From NCBI RefSeq assembly GCF_900156535.1, contig NZ_FTNV01000001.1, forward strand, positions 1,054,001 to 1,118,000: a stretch of 64,000 bases of DNA, written 5' to 3'. The stretch is from Roseovarius nanhaiticus (GTDB lineage Bacteria > Pseudomonadota > Alphaproteobacteria > Rhodobacterales > Rhodobacteraceae). Below the pieces are notes generated by a model, which saw only the letters and a list, made by a program, of their open reading frames with translations, did not search any database and was not told where the DNA came from. The translations under genes and the position numbers were made by a program. This document shows, piece after piece, positions 16,705 through 25,356 of this stretch (within the stretch, counting starts at the first letter, position 1; each line of letters starts with the position of its first letter).

Positions 16705-17140
16705 CAATAAAAACCCTTTGTTTACAATGTCTTGCAGGGGACCCAAGACGGGGATACTGTGACATAAATGCAACGGCGCAGGTGCTGTCAGCACCTATGC
16801 AACCAACTTAAACACTTTCGATGCATTCTGACCCGTTCCCGCCGGTTTTGTTGCAAAAATAGGGGGCCCGCCCAGAAATGGGTGACCCCATCGCGGAATC
16901 GCAAACCGCCAATTTTAGATTCAATTTTCGACTGGAATTAAGTTGCACACCGCCGCCCGCACCCGTGACCCGTTTTGGCGGATTCGTAGGTCGTGACCGC
17001 CACCTATGCTAGAATAGGGGCATCTCCAGAGCAGCGGGTTCCTTCATTCCCCGCGCACTGGCGGGGGTTTCGACGGCGCGTCTGCCATCGGCCCGAGAAG
17101 CCCCCGCCGCCCTTTTTCCTAGCAGACAGGACACGACCAC

Positions 17141-20002
17141 ATGACAGACACACACGAACTACGTTTGAAGATCGACGCCGCCCCGGCGAAGCGCGGCGCA
17201 TCCGAATTCACTGCCGCCATTGAATCCGTGAAGCGGGCCGTCCGCGACTTGGAGCGCGACAGTACAGGGGCATTTACCACCCTTCGGAAGGGGCTACAGG
17301 CCACGCAAGCGCCCGCTGGCAAGCCCGCGCAGGCCGTCGCCATGACGTCGATCAGCACCGCCGCACGGCAGGCCGAAACGCAGGTCAACACCCTTCAACG
17401 GCAGTTGAACAAGACCGGGAACACCGCTGGGCTATCTCGGGTCGACTCCGCCTATGCATCGTTCCGCAAGGAAATGCAGGCGGGCATCTCGACCGCAGAA
17501 CAGTTGCGGGTTGCCAAGGACCGTCTCGCCCAGTCGATGCACGAGGTCCGCGAAGAGGCGAAAGGCGCGAACGAGGTTCAGCGTCTGCGCACACAGTATC
17601 AGCGCACACAAGCCGCCCTCGATCCGCTGACCACAGGGACACATGCCTATCGCCGTGCCGTCCTCGCCGCCGAACAGGCGCACCGGGCCGGGGCCATTTC
17701 AACAACGCAGATGAATAGAACCTTGGCGCAGGCCAAGGAAGCCTATTTGGGCGCAGGTGCCGCCGCCGATAACTACGCGGCCCAGCAAGCCCGCCAGTTT
17801 GGCACACGCGCAGGCTGGGGCATGGGTATGCAGAAAGGCGGCGTTCGCCAGCTAGGGCTACAGCTTAACCAGATCGGACAGGTAGCGGGTATGGCTACCA
17901 GCATGGAACAGGCACTGAAATCCGCATCGTATCAGGCGGCGGACATCGGCCTTGTTTTCGGCGGTATGGGTATCGCTATCGGCGCGGTCGCGGGCGTAGT
18001 CCTGCCTCTTTTGATCGACCGACTTTATGACGTCATCCCGCCCACAAAGACTTTGAAAGACGCTCTTTCGGACCTCGACTCCGCCATCGACAAGGCCCGG
18101 TCATCGGCGGCGAAAACGTCCGACTTCGACGCCCTGAAAGACGCGTACGGGCGCGTCACTACTGAGGTGGAACGTCTGGTAGACGTCCAGAACCGTCTCG
18201 CCCAGATCGACGCCGCCAAGGCGCTGCGCGAGGCCCGAGACGCCCTCTTTGATGAAAGCGGCGGCGTCGGGTGGCTGGACAGCTTGGCAGGCTACGCAGA
18301 CAACGCCGGGGGGCGCGCCCGTCGCCTGCGCGACGAACTGAATTTGACCATGCAAGAGGCAACCGCCCTCGAGTCTATGTTCACCGAGTCCAAGGGCCTC
18401 ACAAATGCCGACGCCCTTGCGGACTCCTATGCAGCCATGCGCCGCCACATCATCGACGCCGCCGGGGGCATGCAGAACCTTACAAAGGATCAAATTGCCG
18501 TTGTTCAATCACTGACGCAAAGCGAAGACGCCGCCCGCCGTTTTGCCGCGACAACGCAACAGGGCGGGGATGCGACGCAGCGCAGCGCCGACTCCGCGTC
18601 GTCATTGTCCTTCACAATCGGCACGGCAGCGGATGAGGCGGGGCGTCTCCTCGCAAATTTGAACAGCGTCCCCGGCGCATTGTCGATTATGGGCAAGAGC
18701 GTAGGGGAACAGATTTCAAGTTTGCAGGCCCAGAACAAGAGCCTTGGGCTACAGATCGAAGGCGGGCTATCCAGCGCAGCCGCTAGCCGTCGCGTTCAGC
18801 TCGACGACATGATCGCCAAGGGAATCGAGCGCGGGCAACCGCTGGGCGTGGAACAGATCGCGCCGCGCCTTGCCGAGATCGACGCGCTAGACGCCGCCGC
18901 TAAAAAACAAGAGGCCCTGCGCAAGCGTCTACAGAAAGCCAATGCCCCCGCAAAAAAGGCGGGCGGCGGTTCCCGCTCAGCGTCCATTTCCGAAGAGGCC
19001 AAGGCGCGGGACCGTCTAAACGACTCCATTCAAAATCAGCTTTCTTCCCTCCAGCAAGAAGCGACAGCGCAGGCCCTACTGACGTCTAACCGCTACCAGT
19101 CAACAGAAGCCGCTCGCCTAGCCGCTGAGGCCATGGCCCAGAACGCCGGGCAGATCGACGCCACCACCGAGTCCATCCTGCGCCAGATCGACGCCCAAGC
19201 GCAGGCAAATGAGCAAATTCGCAATGCACCCGCGCCGCTGACGCAGGTGGCGGCGAATTCCCTTCAACAGGGGCTTAAGCAGGGGCTTAGTGCTGCGCTG
19301 CAAGGGGATACCCAAAATTTCGCGGCGCAACTGAGCCAGACGGTCCGGGCGTCTATCGCCGATGCGCTGGCGACTAAGATCGTGGATAGTCTCGGCATAG
19401 ATCAACTTTTCAATCTCGGGGCCGCGTCAGCGGCAACGCAGATGCAGACCGCCATCGCCACCGGGGGCAGCATCGCGGCGAGCCAGATCAGCGCAGCAAT
19501 GACAGGCGCAGCGGCGACAAGCGCCGCGTCCGGGGCCGCGTCTAGCGGCGGGGGCGGGCTTTTCGGCTGGGTAGGTTCCTTGTTCGGCGGCGCTAGCGTC
19601 CCTACGGCTGCGGAAGGAATGGGGCCGGGTGCGCCTGCCGTATCGCGCGCCATGGTCAGCCCGTCTATCTTCCAAGGCGCGCCCCAATATGCAGAAGGGA
19701 CGGCTAACACCTCAGGAATCCCCGCCATCCTCCACGATAACGAGGCGGTAGTGCCGCTGTCCCGAGGCCGCAAAATTCCGGTCGATTTGAGCGGCGCAGA
19801 AGGTGGCGGCGATAGCCGGTCCGTTATCTTGAACGGCGGAGTCAACGTGACCGTCGCCGAGCGCGAGAAAGGCGAGGGCGACGCCCAATTTGCCCAGCGC
19901 ATCGGCGAGGCGATGCAGGATCAGCTAGAAGCACTAATCGACAGTAAAATTTTCAGCGCTGCACGATACGGCGGCGCGCTGAACCCACGGGGAGGCCGCT
20001 GA
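17141..20002 (+). CDS. Phage tail tape measure protein
   Basis: A tape measure protein sets tail length during siphophage-type assembly and leaves the tail at DNA ejection. It has 953 residues. The N-terminal 220 residues are helical and repetitive, with KRAVRDLERDSTGAFTTLRK. A hydrophobic stretch lies at about 267-293 (GGMGIAIGAVAGVVLPLLI). Long Ala/Gln-rich helices follow to about 780. The Gly-rich C-terminal part carries the characteristic TSGIPAILHDNEAVVPLSRG (about 857-876). At about 0.15 nm per helical residue it would measure roughly 140 nm. No other tail gene is present: no major tail protein, chaperones or distal tail protein. That isolation is the oddest feature of the element. AGGACA lies upstream of the ATG. 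Confidence 0.88.
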   Translation: MTDTHELRLKIDAAPAKRGASEFTAAIESVKRAVRDLERDSTGAFTTLRKGLQATQAPAGKPAQAVAMTSISTAARQAETQVNTLQRQLNKTGNTAGLSRVDSAYASFRKEMQAGISTAEQLRVAKDRLAQSMHEVREEAKGANEVQRLRTQYQRTQAALDPLTTGTHAYRRAVLAAEQAHRAGAISTTQMNRTLAQAKEAYLGAGAAADNYAAQQARQFGTRAGWGMGMQKGGVRQLGLQLNQIGQVAGMATSMEQALKSASYQAADIGLVFGGMGIAIGAVAGVVLPLLIDRLYDVIPPTKTLKDALSDLDSAIDKARSSAAKTSDFDALKDAYGRVTTEVERLVDVQNRLAQIDAAKALREARDALFDESGGVGWLDSLAGYADNAGGRARRLRDELNLTMQEATALESMFTESKGLTNADALADSYAAMRRHIIDAAGGMQNLTKDQIAVVQSLTQSEDAARRFAATTQQGGDATQRSADSASSLSFTIGTAADEAGRLLANLNSVPGALSIMGKSVGEQISSLQAQNKSLGLQIEGGLSSAAASRRVQLDDMIAKGIERGQPLGVEQIAPRLAEIDALDAAAKKQEALRKRLQKANAPAKKAGGGSRSASISEEAKARDRLNDSIQNQLSSLQQEATAQALLTSNRYQSTEAARLAAEAMAQNAGQIDATTESILRQIDAQAQANEQIRNAPAPLTQVAANSLQQGLKQGLSAALQGDTQNFAAQLSQTVRASIADALATKIVDSLGIDQLFNLGAASAATQMQTAIATGGSIAASQISAAMTGAAATSAASGAASSGGGGLFGWVGSLFGGASVPTAAEGMGPGAPAVSRAMVSPSIFQGAPQYAEGTANTSGIPAILHDNEAVVPLSRGRKIPVDLSGAEGGGDSRSVILNGGVNVTVAEREKGEGDAQFAQRIGEAMQDQLEALIDSKIFSAARYGGALNPRGGR

Positions 20003-20003
20003 T

Positions 20004-20192
20004 ATGAGCCGACTAGGCATCTATGCAGAGATGATCGAAGAGAAACGCAAGGCGGCGGGGCTAACGCCCGCCGGGTTCCGAGAGGATGGGACGGATTCAG
20101 CGGCGTCCGAGAAAGAGGAAATGCTGAGGAAGCTTTACGAAAGGACGGATGCGCACCTGCCGTCTGGCATTGGGGGGCAATCCGCCCGCTGA
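20004..20192 (+). CDS. Small protein after the tape measure gene, 62 aa
   Basis: Its ATG is one base after the stop of the tape measure gene, so it is co-translated. The product (MSRLGIYAEMIEEKRKAAGL..., later EKEEMLRKLYERTDAHLPSG) is charged and helical without a known motif. The position suggests a role in tail assembly or in the use of the tape measure, which is inference. Confidence 0.6.
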   Translation: MSRLGIYAEMIEEKRKAAGLTPAGFREDGTDSAASEKEEMLRKLYERTDAHLPSGIGGQSAR

Positions 20193-20288
20193 CGCAAGCG
20201 ATGATTAGTCCGCGCTAGCACACCGCCCCAAGCGCGCAAGGGAATCTGAACGCCCCCAAAATATCCAAGGCGGATAATAAAGGGTATA

Positions 20289-20322
20289 ACAAATTCGGGC
20301 TGGGGCGAATTTGTATTTATTT
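20289..20322 (+). terminator. Hairpin at the right end of the element
   Basis: ACAAATTCG (20289-20297) pairs perfectly with CGAATTTGT (20306-20314) around 8 bases, followed by ATTTATTTTC. It lies 97 bp after the last element gene and 19 bp before attR. It can stop element transcripts before they run antisense into tRNA-Glu. Confidence 0.7.
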
Positions 20323-20340
20323 TCAATGGCTTAAAGGGAT

Positions 20341-20361
20341 AAGTGGCAGCCCGTAGGGGAA
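20341..20361. repeat. attR, 21-bp copy within the tRNA-Glu 3' end
   Basis: Identical to 5130-5150. It covers three bases beyond the tRNA, the encoded CCA, the acceptor 3' strand and part of the T arm. Integration therefore left the tRNA gene whole on this side. Confidence 0.92.
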
Positions 20362-20418
20362 TCGAACCCCTCTTTCCAGGTTGAAAACCTGGCGTCCTAA
20401 CCGATAGACGAACGGGCC
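20344..20418 (-). tRNA. tRNA-Glu (anticodon TTC)
   Basis: Folds into a full cloverleaf. The acceptor strands GGCCCGT and ACGGGCT pair with one G-T at the first position. The anticodon stem is CCAGG/CCTGG with loop TTTTCAA, giving anticodon TTC. The T arm is GAGGGGTTCGATTCCCCT-like. The 3' CCA is encoded at 20344-20346. It is the integration target of the element. Confidence 0.95.
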
Positions 20419-20534
20419 ACGCGCTGTGTGAGGCGGTTCCTAAGGCAAAAGAGCGGGGGTGCGCAAGGGGGATTTGCATCAAATCGCCCTCCCGCGCGGA
20501 ATTATTTTCGCAGCGCACGGACAGACCCGCACCG

Positions 20535-22277
20535 TCACGCGCGGGCGGCATCCTCTAGACGCAGCTGCGCGGATTGGCGCCCCTGCCAGACGTTCAGCTC
20601 CAGCCGTCCGGCCAGATGAAACCGCGCGCCGCCATGCTGCTCAATCGCGGCGCCCAGAGGCCCGTCGAACGCGCCGAACGCGATCGCATCCAGCTGCGGC
20701 CCGGTTCCGTCGCCGAAGCGGATCTTGAGGTGCCGCTCGCCCACGCGCTTGGCAAAGGTGATCTGCATTTGCGCAAAGACATGGCGCGGCGCGGCGGATC
20801 CGGCGCCGAACGGGCCTGCCGCTTCGATCTGCGTGATCAGCTCGGGCGTCGCGGCGCCCGGCATCAGCATCCCGTCCAGCACCAGATCCGCGGCGCCGCC
20901 GGTGCCAGCGCCTTGCTTGGCCAAGAGCTCGGACAGGCGCTCCATCGCGGGCTCCAACTGGTCGCGCATCACGGTGAGGCCCGCGGCCATCTTGTGCCCG
21001 CCGCCCTTGACGAGCAGGCCCTCGCTCGCCAGCCGCTGGATCGCGGCGCCCAGATCGACGCCCGCAACCGAGCGGCCTGACCCTTTGCCGATCTCGCCGT
21101 CGAAGCCGATCACGATCGAGGGGCGGCCCGCTGCCTCTTTGAGCCGGCTCGCCACGATGCCGACGACGCCGGGATGCCATCCCTCGCTCGCCGCCCAGAC
21201 CAGCGGCGCATCGAGGCCGCGCGCCTCGGCCTGTGCCATCGCGGCGGCCTGCACGCCGGCTTCGATCTCGCGCCGTTCGGAGTTCAGCTGGTCGAGCCGC
21301 TCGGCCATGGCCTGCGCCTCGTGCGGTACGTTGCAGGCCAAGAGGCGCGCGCCCAAGTCGGCGCGCCCGACACGCCCCCCCGCATTGACGCGCGGCCCCA
21401 GAAGAAAGCCGAGGTGGTAGGCGCTGGGCGCGGCGTCCATCCGCGCGACATCGGCCAGCGCCACAATGCCGGGCCGCTCGCGCCGGGCCATTACGCGCAA
21501 GCCCTGCCGCACGAAGGCGCGGTTGACCTCGATCAGCGGCGCGACATCGGCCACCGTGGCCAGCGCGACAAGGTCCAGCATCGCCATCAGGTCAGGGCCC
21601 TTTTGCCCCGCCTCGCGCAATTGCCGCCCCGCCTCGACCAGCATCAGAAAGACGACGGCTGCAGCGCAAAGATGCGCCAGATCGCCGCTCTCGTCCTGGC
21701 GGTTGGGGTTCACGACCGCCAGCGCCTCGGGCAATGTCTCGCCGCCCAGGTGATGGTCCAGGATGATGACATCGGCGCCCTTGGCGGCAGCGACTGGCCC
21801 ATGGCTCAGCGTGCCGCAATCCACGCAGACGATCAGGTCATGCGCGGCAGCCAGCCCAGCCATGGCCTCGTCATTCGGACCATAGCCTTCGTCGATTCGA
21901 TCCGGGACATAGAGCGTCGCGTCGCGCCCCATCTGCCGCAGCCAGTCGACCAGAAGCGCCGCACTGGTGCCGCCGTCCACATCGTAATCGGCAAAGATCG
22001 CGATGCGCTCCCGTCGCTCCACGGCGGCCAGAAACCGGCGCGCCGCCACCTCCATATCCTTGAGGCTGCGCGGATCGGGCAATAACTCGCGCAAAGACGG
22101 CGCCAGATAGGTCTCGGCCTCGTCAGGCGCCACGCCGCGCCGCGCCAGCGCCATGGCCACCGCGCGGGGAAGGCCGGCGCCTTGCATGATGGCCTCGGCG
22201 GCGCGGTCCTGCAGCGCAGTGGGGCCGATCCACCGCCGCCCGCTCAGCGACGCCTCGACATCCAGAAAGGCGGTCAT
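20535..22277 (-). CDS. recJ: Single-stranded-DNA-specific exonuclease RecJ
   Basis: A 5'-3' exonuclease acting in recombinational and mismatch repair. It has 580 residues, the usual length. The DHH-family metal motifs are visible: ADYDVDGGTSAALL (about residue 96), LIVCVDCG (about 149) and VIILDHHLGGETLP (about 173). The DHHA1 domain contains GKGSGRSVAGVDLG and KGGGHKMAAGLTV. It lies downstream of glpX and hom on the same strand. This order (hom-glpX-recJ) is common in the family. Confidence 0.96.
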   Translation of the reverse strand: MTAFLDVEASLSGRRWIGPTALQDRAAEAIMQGAGLPRAVAMALARRGVAPDEAETYLAPSLRELLPDPRSLKDMEVAARRFLAAVERRERIAIFADYDVDGGTSAALLVDWLRQMGRDATLYVPDRIDEGYGPNDEAMAGLAAAHDLIVCVDCGTLSHGPVAAAKGADVIILDHHLGGETLPEALAVVNPNRQDESGDLAHLCAAAVVFLMLVEAGRQLREAGQKGPDLMAMLDLVALATVADVAPLIEVNRAFVRQGLRVMARRERPGIVALADVARMDAAPSAYHLGFLLGPRVNAGGRVGRADLGARLLACNVPHEAQAMAERLDQLNSERREIEAGVQAAAMAQAEARGLDAPLVWAASEGWHPGVVGIVASRLKEAAGRPSIVIGFDGEIGKGSGRSVAGVDLGAAIQRLASEGLLVKGGGHKMAAGLTVMRDQLEPAMERLSELLAKQGAGTGGAADLVLDGMLMPGAATPELITQIEAAGPFGAGSAAPRHVFAQMQITFAKRVGERHLKIRFGDGTGPQLDAIAFGAFDGPLGAAIEQHGGARFHLAGRLELNVWQGRQSAQLRLEDAARA

Positions 22278-22288
22278 GCTGCGCCCCC

Positions 22289-22311
22289 TTTCATTGTTCC
22301 AAAATACTCAT
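22289..22311 (-). repeat. Intergenic GAGTATTTT...GAACAATGAAA motif, copy 1
   Basis: On the minus strand it reads ATGAGTATTTTGGAACAATG and continues AAA. Similar copies lie at 39185-39209 and 42742-42770. It sits in the 74-bp gap between glpX and recJ. Confidence 0.6.
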
Positions 22312-22351
22312 ACCCGGCAGGCAAGGCACGCAGGTGGTGGGGCAGGGCGAG

Positions 22352-23317
22352 TCAGTTGACCGGGTTGCGATAGATCATGCGCCGGACGGACCCGGTTTTG
22401 GAGCGCATCAGCACCGTTTCCGTCTCGACATAGCCGGGGCGGCGCTTGACGCCCTTTACCAGCGAGCCGTCGGTGACGCCCGTGGCCGCAAAGATCACAT
22501 CGCCTGTCACCATGTCGTCGCGCGCATAGATGCGATTGAGATCGGTGATGCCGGCCTTGGCCGCGCGGCCCCGCTCGTCATCGTTGCGGAACAGCAGCCG
22601 GCCCCAGATCTGGCCGCCCATGCATTTGAGAGCCGAGGCCGCCAGAACGCCCTCGGGTGCGCCGCCCGAGCCCATATACATGTCGACGCCCGTCGCCTCG
22701 GCATCCGCGCAATGGATGACGCCCGCGACGTCCCCATCGGTGATGAGGAAGACGGCGGCGCCGGTGCTGCGCACTTCGTCGATCATTTCCTGGTGGCGCG
22801 GACGCTCGAGAATGCAGACGGTGATTTCAGACGCCTTGCAACCGCGCGCCTTGGCCAGCGCCTCGACCCGCTCGCGCGGGGTCATGTCCAGCGAGACGAC
22901 GTCCTTTGCATAGCCCGGCCCGATGGCCAGCTTGTCCATATAGACGTCGGGCGCGTGCAAGAGCGTGCCGCGCGGCGCCATCGAGATCACGGTCAGCGCG
23001 TTCGGCATCGCCTTGGCGGTCAGTGTCGTGCCTTCCAGCGGATCGAGCGCGATATCCACGCCGGGGCCATCGCCGCTGCCCACTTCCTCGCCGATGAAAA
23101 GCATCGGCGCCTCGTCGCGCTCGCCCTCGCCGATCACGACGACGCCCTTGATAGCCAGCTTGTTGAGCTGCTCGCGCATGGCATTGACGGCCTGCTGGTC
23201 GGCAGCCTTTTCATCGCCGCGCCCGATCATGCCCGCACAGGCGAGTGCCGCGGCCTCGGACACGCGGGCAAGCCCGAGCGACAGCATGCGGTCGTTGAAA
23301 TCGGCGGTGTCGGTCAT
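22352..23317 (-). CDS. glpX: Class II fructose-1,6-bisphosphatase
   Basis: Hydrolyses fructose-1,6-bisphosphate in gluconeogenesis (and sedoheptulose bisphosphate where the Calvin cycle is present). It has 321 residues. The GlpX signatures are VVIGEGERDEAPMLFIGEEV (about 59-78), DIALDPLEGTTLTAKAM (about 87-103) and YMGSGGAPEGVLAASALKCMGG (about 213-234, quoted in part). It lies 55 bp downstream of hom on the same strand. Confidence 0.96.
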   Translation of the reverse strand: MTDTADFNDRMLSLGLARVSEAAALACAGMIGRGDEKAADQQAVNAMREQLNKLAIKGVVVIGEGERDEAPMLFIGEEVGSGDGPGVDIALDPLEGTTLTAKAMPNALTVISMAPRGTLLHAPDVYMDKLAIGPGYAKDVVSLDMTPRERVEALAKARGCKASEITVCILERPRHQEMIDEVRSTGAAVFLITDGDVAGVIHCADAEATGVDMYMGSGGAPEGVLAASALKCMGGQIWGRLLFRNDDERGRAAKAGITDLNRIYARDDMVTGDVIFAATGVTDGSLVKGVKRRPGYVETETVLMRSKTGSVRRMIYRNPVN

Positions 23318-23372
23318 GGCAATATCCTTTGCGGCTTATGGCAATCGATTGGATGGCGGCGGCGGGGCGCGC

Positions 23373-24659
23373 CTAGATGTTTTCGATCCGGAGGGCGATG
23401 GGATCGCCGGTGACGACGCCAAGGCCCGGTATTGCGTCCAGAGCGCGGGCCAGTTCGGCGCGGCCCGTCTTGTGCGTGACGATCAGCACCGGCGCATCAG
23501 GGCCGGCGTGGTCGTATTGGCGCATCCGGTCGATGGAAATCCCGGCCTCGCCAAGGGCGGTCGCCACCTTTGCCAATGCGCCGGGTTTGTCGACCAGCGA
23601 CATGCGCAGGTAATAGGGCGCGGGCGTGCCTGCGGCAGCGGGCTGCGCGCGCTCCAGCGTCGTGGCGGGCTGGCCGAAAGTCGGTAGGCGAAAGCCGCGC
23701 GCGATATCCATCACGTCGCTCATGACCGCGCTGGCGGTGGGGCCCATGCCCGCGCCGGGTCCGCGCAGCACGACCTGCTCCACGTTGTCGCCTTCGAGCA
23801 CGACCATGTTCGTGCCGCCCTCCAGCGTGCCCAGCGGGCTGCCCGAGGGCACGAGGCACGGCGTCATGCGCTGCTCGAGGCCGCGGCCTGTCATCTGGGC
23901 GACGCCCAAGAGTTTGATCCGGTAGCCCATATCGGCGGCGTGATGGATATCCTCAATGGTGATCGCGCCGATCCCCTCCATCTCGACCGCGCCGAAATCG
24001 ACTTGGGTGCCAAAGGCGATCGAGGCCAGCAGCGCCAGCTTGTGCGCGGCGTCGATGCCGCCGACGTCCAGTTGCGGGTCGGCCTCGAGATAGCCGAGGT
24101 CCGACGCCTCCTGAAAAACCTCGTCATAAGCAAGGCCCGCCGATTGCATGCGCGTCAGGATGTAATTGCAGGTGCCGTTCATCACGCCCATGACGCGGGT
24201 CATGTCATTGCCGGCGAGGCCTTCGGTGAGCGCCTTGACCACCGGGATCCCTCCGGCAACGGCAGCTTCGAAGCGGATGACGCGGCCGGCCTCTTCGGCG
24301 GCAAGCGCCAGCGCGTGGCCATGATGCGCCAGCAGCGCCTTGTTGGCGGTGACCACGTCCTTGCCCGCCGCGATGGCGGCTTCGACGGCGTCCTTGGCGG
24401 GGCCTTCATCGCCGCCGACCAACTCGACGAAAACATCCACGTCATCGCGCTGTGCCAGAGCGACGGGATCGTCCTCCCACGCGTAATCGCCCAGGCTGAC
24501 ACCGCGATCCTTGCCCTTTGAGCGGGCCGATACGGCGCTGATCGTGACGGGGCGGCCCGCGCGCGCCTCGAGAAGTTTGGCCTTCTGGCGGATGATGCGC
24601 ACCACGCCGGTGCCGACAGTGCCCAATCCGGCGATACCGAGGCGCAGAGGGTCTGTCAT
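23373..24659 (-). CDS. hom: Homoserine dehydrogenase
   Basis: Reduces aspartate semialdehyde to homoserine on the way to threonine and methionine. The start is the ATG at 24659 (MTDPLRLGIAGLGTVGTG), preceded by GGAGA; the longer in-frame form lacks conservation-like sequence. It has 428 residues. A Rossmann NAD(P) motif GLGTVGTG is at the N-terminus, GVMNGTCNYILTRM is the catalytic-domain signature, and the C-terminal ACT domain (LVDKPGALAKVATALGEAGI) is the usual site of threonine feedback. Confidence 0.96.
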   Translation of the reverse strand: MTDPLRLGIAGLGTVGTGVVRIIRQKAKLLEARAGRPVTISAVSARSKGKDRGVSLGDYAWEDDPVALAQRDDVDVFVELVGGDEGPAKDAVEAAIAAGKDVVTANKALLAHHGHALALAAEEAGRVIRFEAAVAGGIPVVKALTEGLAGNDMTRVMGVMNGTCNYILTRMQSAGLAYDEVFQEASDLGYLEADPQLDVGGIDAAHKLALLASIAFGTQVDFGAVEMEGIGAITIEDIHHAADMGYRIKLLGVAQMTGRGLEQRMTPCLVPSGSPLGTLEGGTNMVVLEGDNVEQVVLRGPGAGMGPTASAVMSDVMDIARGFRLPTFGQPATTLERAQPAAAGTPAPYYLRMSLVDKPGALAKVATALGEAGISIDRMRQYDHAGPDAPVLIVTHKTGRAELARALDAIPGLGVVTGDPIALRIENI

Positions 24660-24782
24660 GGCGATGTCTCCGAAAATAGTGGCGTGCTGAATGGGGATGT
24701 CCCTGTCGCGCGATCTACAGGCAAAGGGGCAGGCGTGCAACGCGGGTTTTGCCTGCACATGCGTGCAGGGCGCATGCCGGGC

Positions 24783-25154
24783 TCATTGCGCATCCTCGTC
24801 GTCTGGGCTGGGCTGTGTTTGGCTGCGGTCCACCCCTGCGCGCATGCGGCTGCGCGTTGCGCCATCGACGACGGCACCGCGTCTCAAGCTGTCCGCGCGA
24901 TCCTTGAGGCGGGCCACACGCGCCTCGATCGCAGGCGCGGTTTCGGGCGCGATCCGGCTTGTGCCCAGCCCCATGTCCAGATCCTGCAAGGGCACCAGAT
25001 CGGGATAGGGCCGTGCCAGCGCCGCGTCCGAGGCGCTGTCGCCCACATCTGGGAAGGCCGTGCAGCCGGCCTGCGCCAGCAGCCCCAGCGCAGCGGCCAG
25101 GGTGATCCGGGCCAAGGGCCGGGCGCGAAGGGGTAGGGGGTGCATGAGGGTCAT
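24783..25154 (-). CDS. Small putative lipoprotein, 123 aa
   Basis: The ATG at 25154 gives a basic start, a hydrophobic stretch (ITLAAALGLLAQ) and the lipobox LAQAGC (Cys31), so the product is probably an outer-membrane or periplasmic lipoprotein. The mature part is acidic and helical (ETAPAIEARVARLKDRADSL) with no recognised domain. A start at the ATG at 25145 is also possible. It lies 123 bp upstream of hom on the same strand. Confidence 0.65.
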   Translation of the reverse strand: MTLMHPLPLRARPLARITLAAALGLLAQAGCTAFPDVGDSASDAALARPYPDLVPLQDLDMGLGTSRIAPETAPAIEARVARLKDRADSLRRGAVVDGATRSRMRAGVDRSQTQPSPDDEDAQ

Positions 25155-25356
25155 TTCAGCATCCAACGAGTTGATGCCCTTCATGCCACTCTTTGTCGCC
25201 ATTCGGCAAGCGCCGGACGCCGCGCGGCCTGTTCGCGGCGGCGCCTGCGCCATGTGCGTCGCAAATGGAAGGTGACGCGGTGCCACATCATGGGGCAGGC
25301 TATGCGGGGCAGGGCAGTCGCCCGGCCAGCGATATCGGCACATATAGGAAGCACGT

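Larger units (their letters stand above)
16447..17140. other. 694-bp region without a supported gene
   Basis: Contains repeats rather than genes. Three tetraloop hairpins with CCGC/GCGG stems lie at 16478-16489, 16544-16555 and 16692-16703. A 13-bp direct repeat CTGTCAGCACCTA occurs at 16590-16602 and 16785-16797. AGGTGCT/AGCACCT forms an inverted repeat at 16780-16796, and CCCCGC/GCGGGG a further hairpin at 17049-17066. The weak frame at 16993-17223 is not accepted. The region precedes the tape measure gene and could hold its promoter, a regulatory RNA or a packaging signal; none is shown. Confidence 0.5.
5130..20361. mobile_element. Integrated satellite-like element in tRNA-Glu
   Basis: A 15.2-kb insertion bounded by a perfect 21-bp direct repeat (5130-5150 and 20341-20361); the right copy is the 3' end of tRNA-Glu. 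Contents in order: tyrosine integrase, seven small genes, primase-helicase, iteron-like repeats, a leftward three-gene membrane cassette, serine recombinase, about 0.7 kb without genes, tape measure protein, a 62-residue protein. Every coding frame is intact. No terminase, portal, capsid, protease, tail tube, baseplate, holin or endolysin is recognisable. That fits a phage satellite better than a complete prophage; a trimmed prophage remains possible. The host genes on each side (TRAP operon, tRNA-Glu/recJ) are unrelated to it. Confidence 0.87.

Noticed and set aside
16993..17223. 76-codon frame before the tape measure gene
   Set aside because: It starts at a GTG without a ribosome site, is Arg/Pro/His-rich, runs through a hairpin and overlaps the start of the tape measure gene in another frame.
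17141..20002. Tape measure gene of the host gene transfer agent cluster
   Set aside because: None of the other gene transfer agent structural genes is adjacent, and the gene lies inside the att-bounded element.
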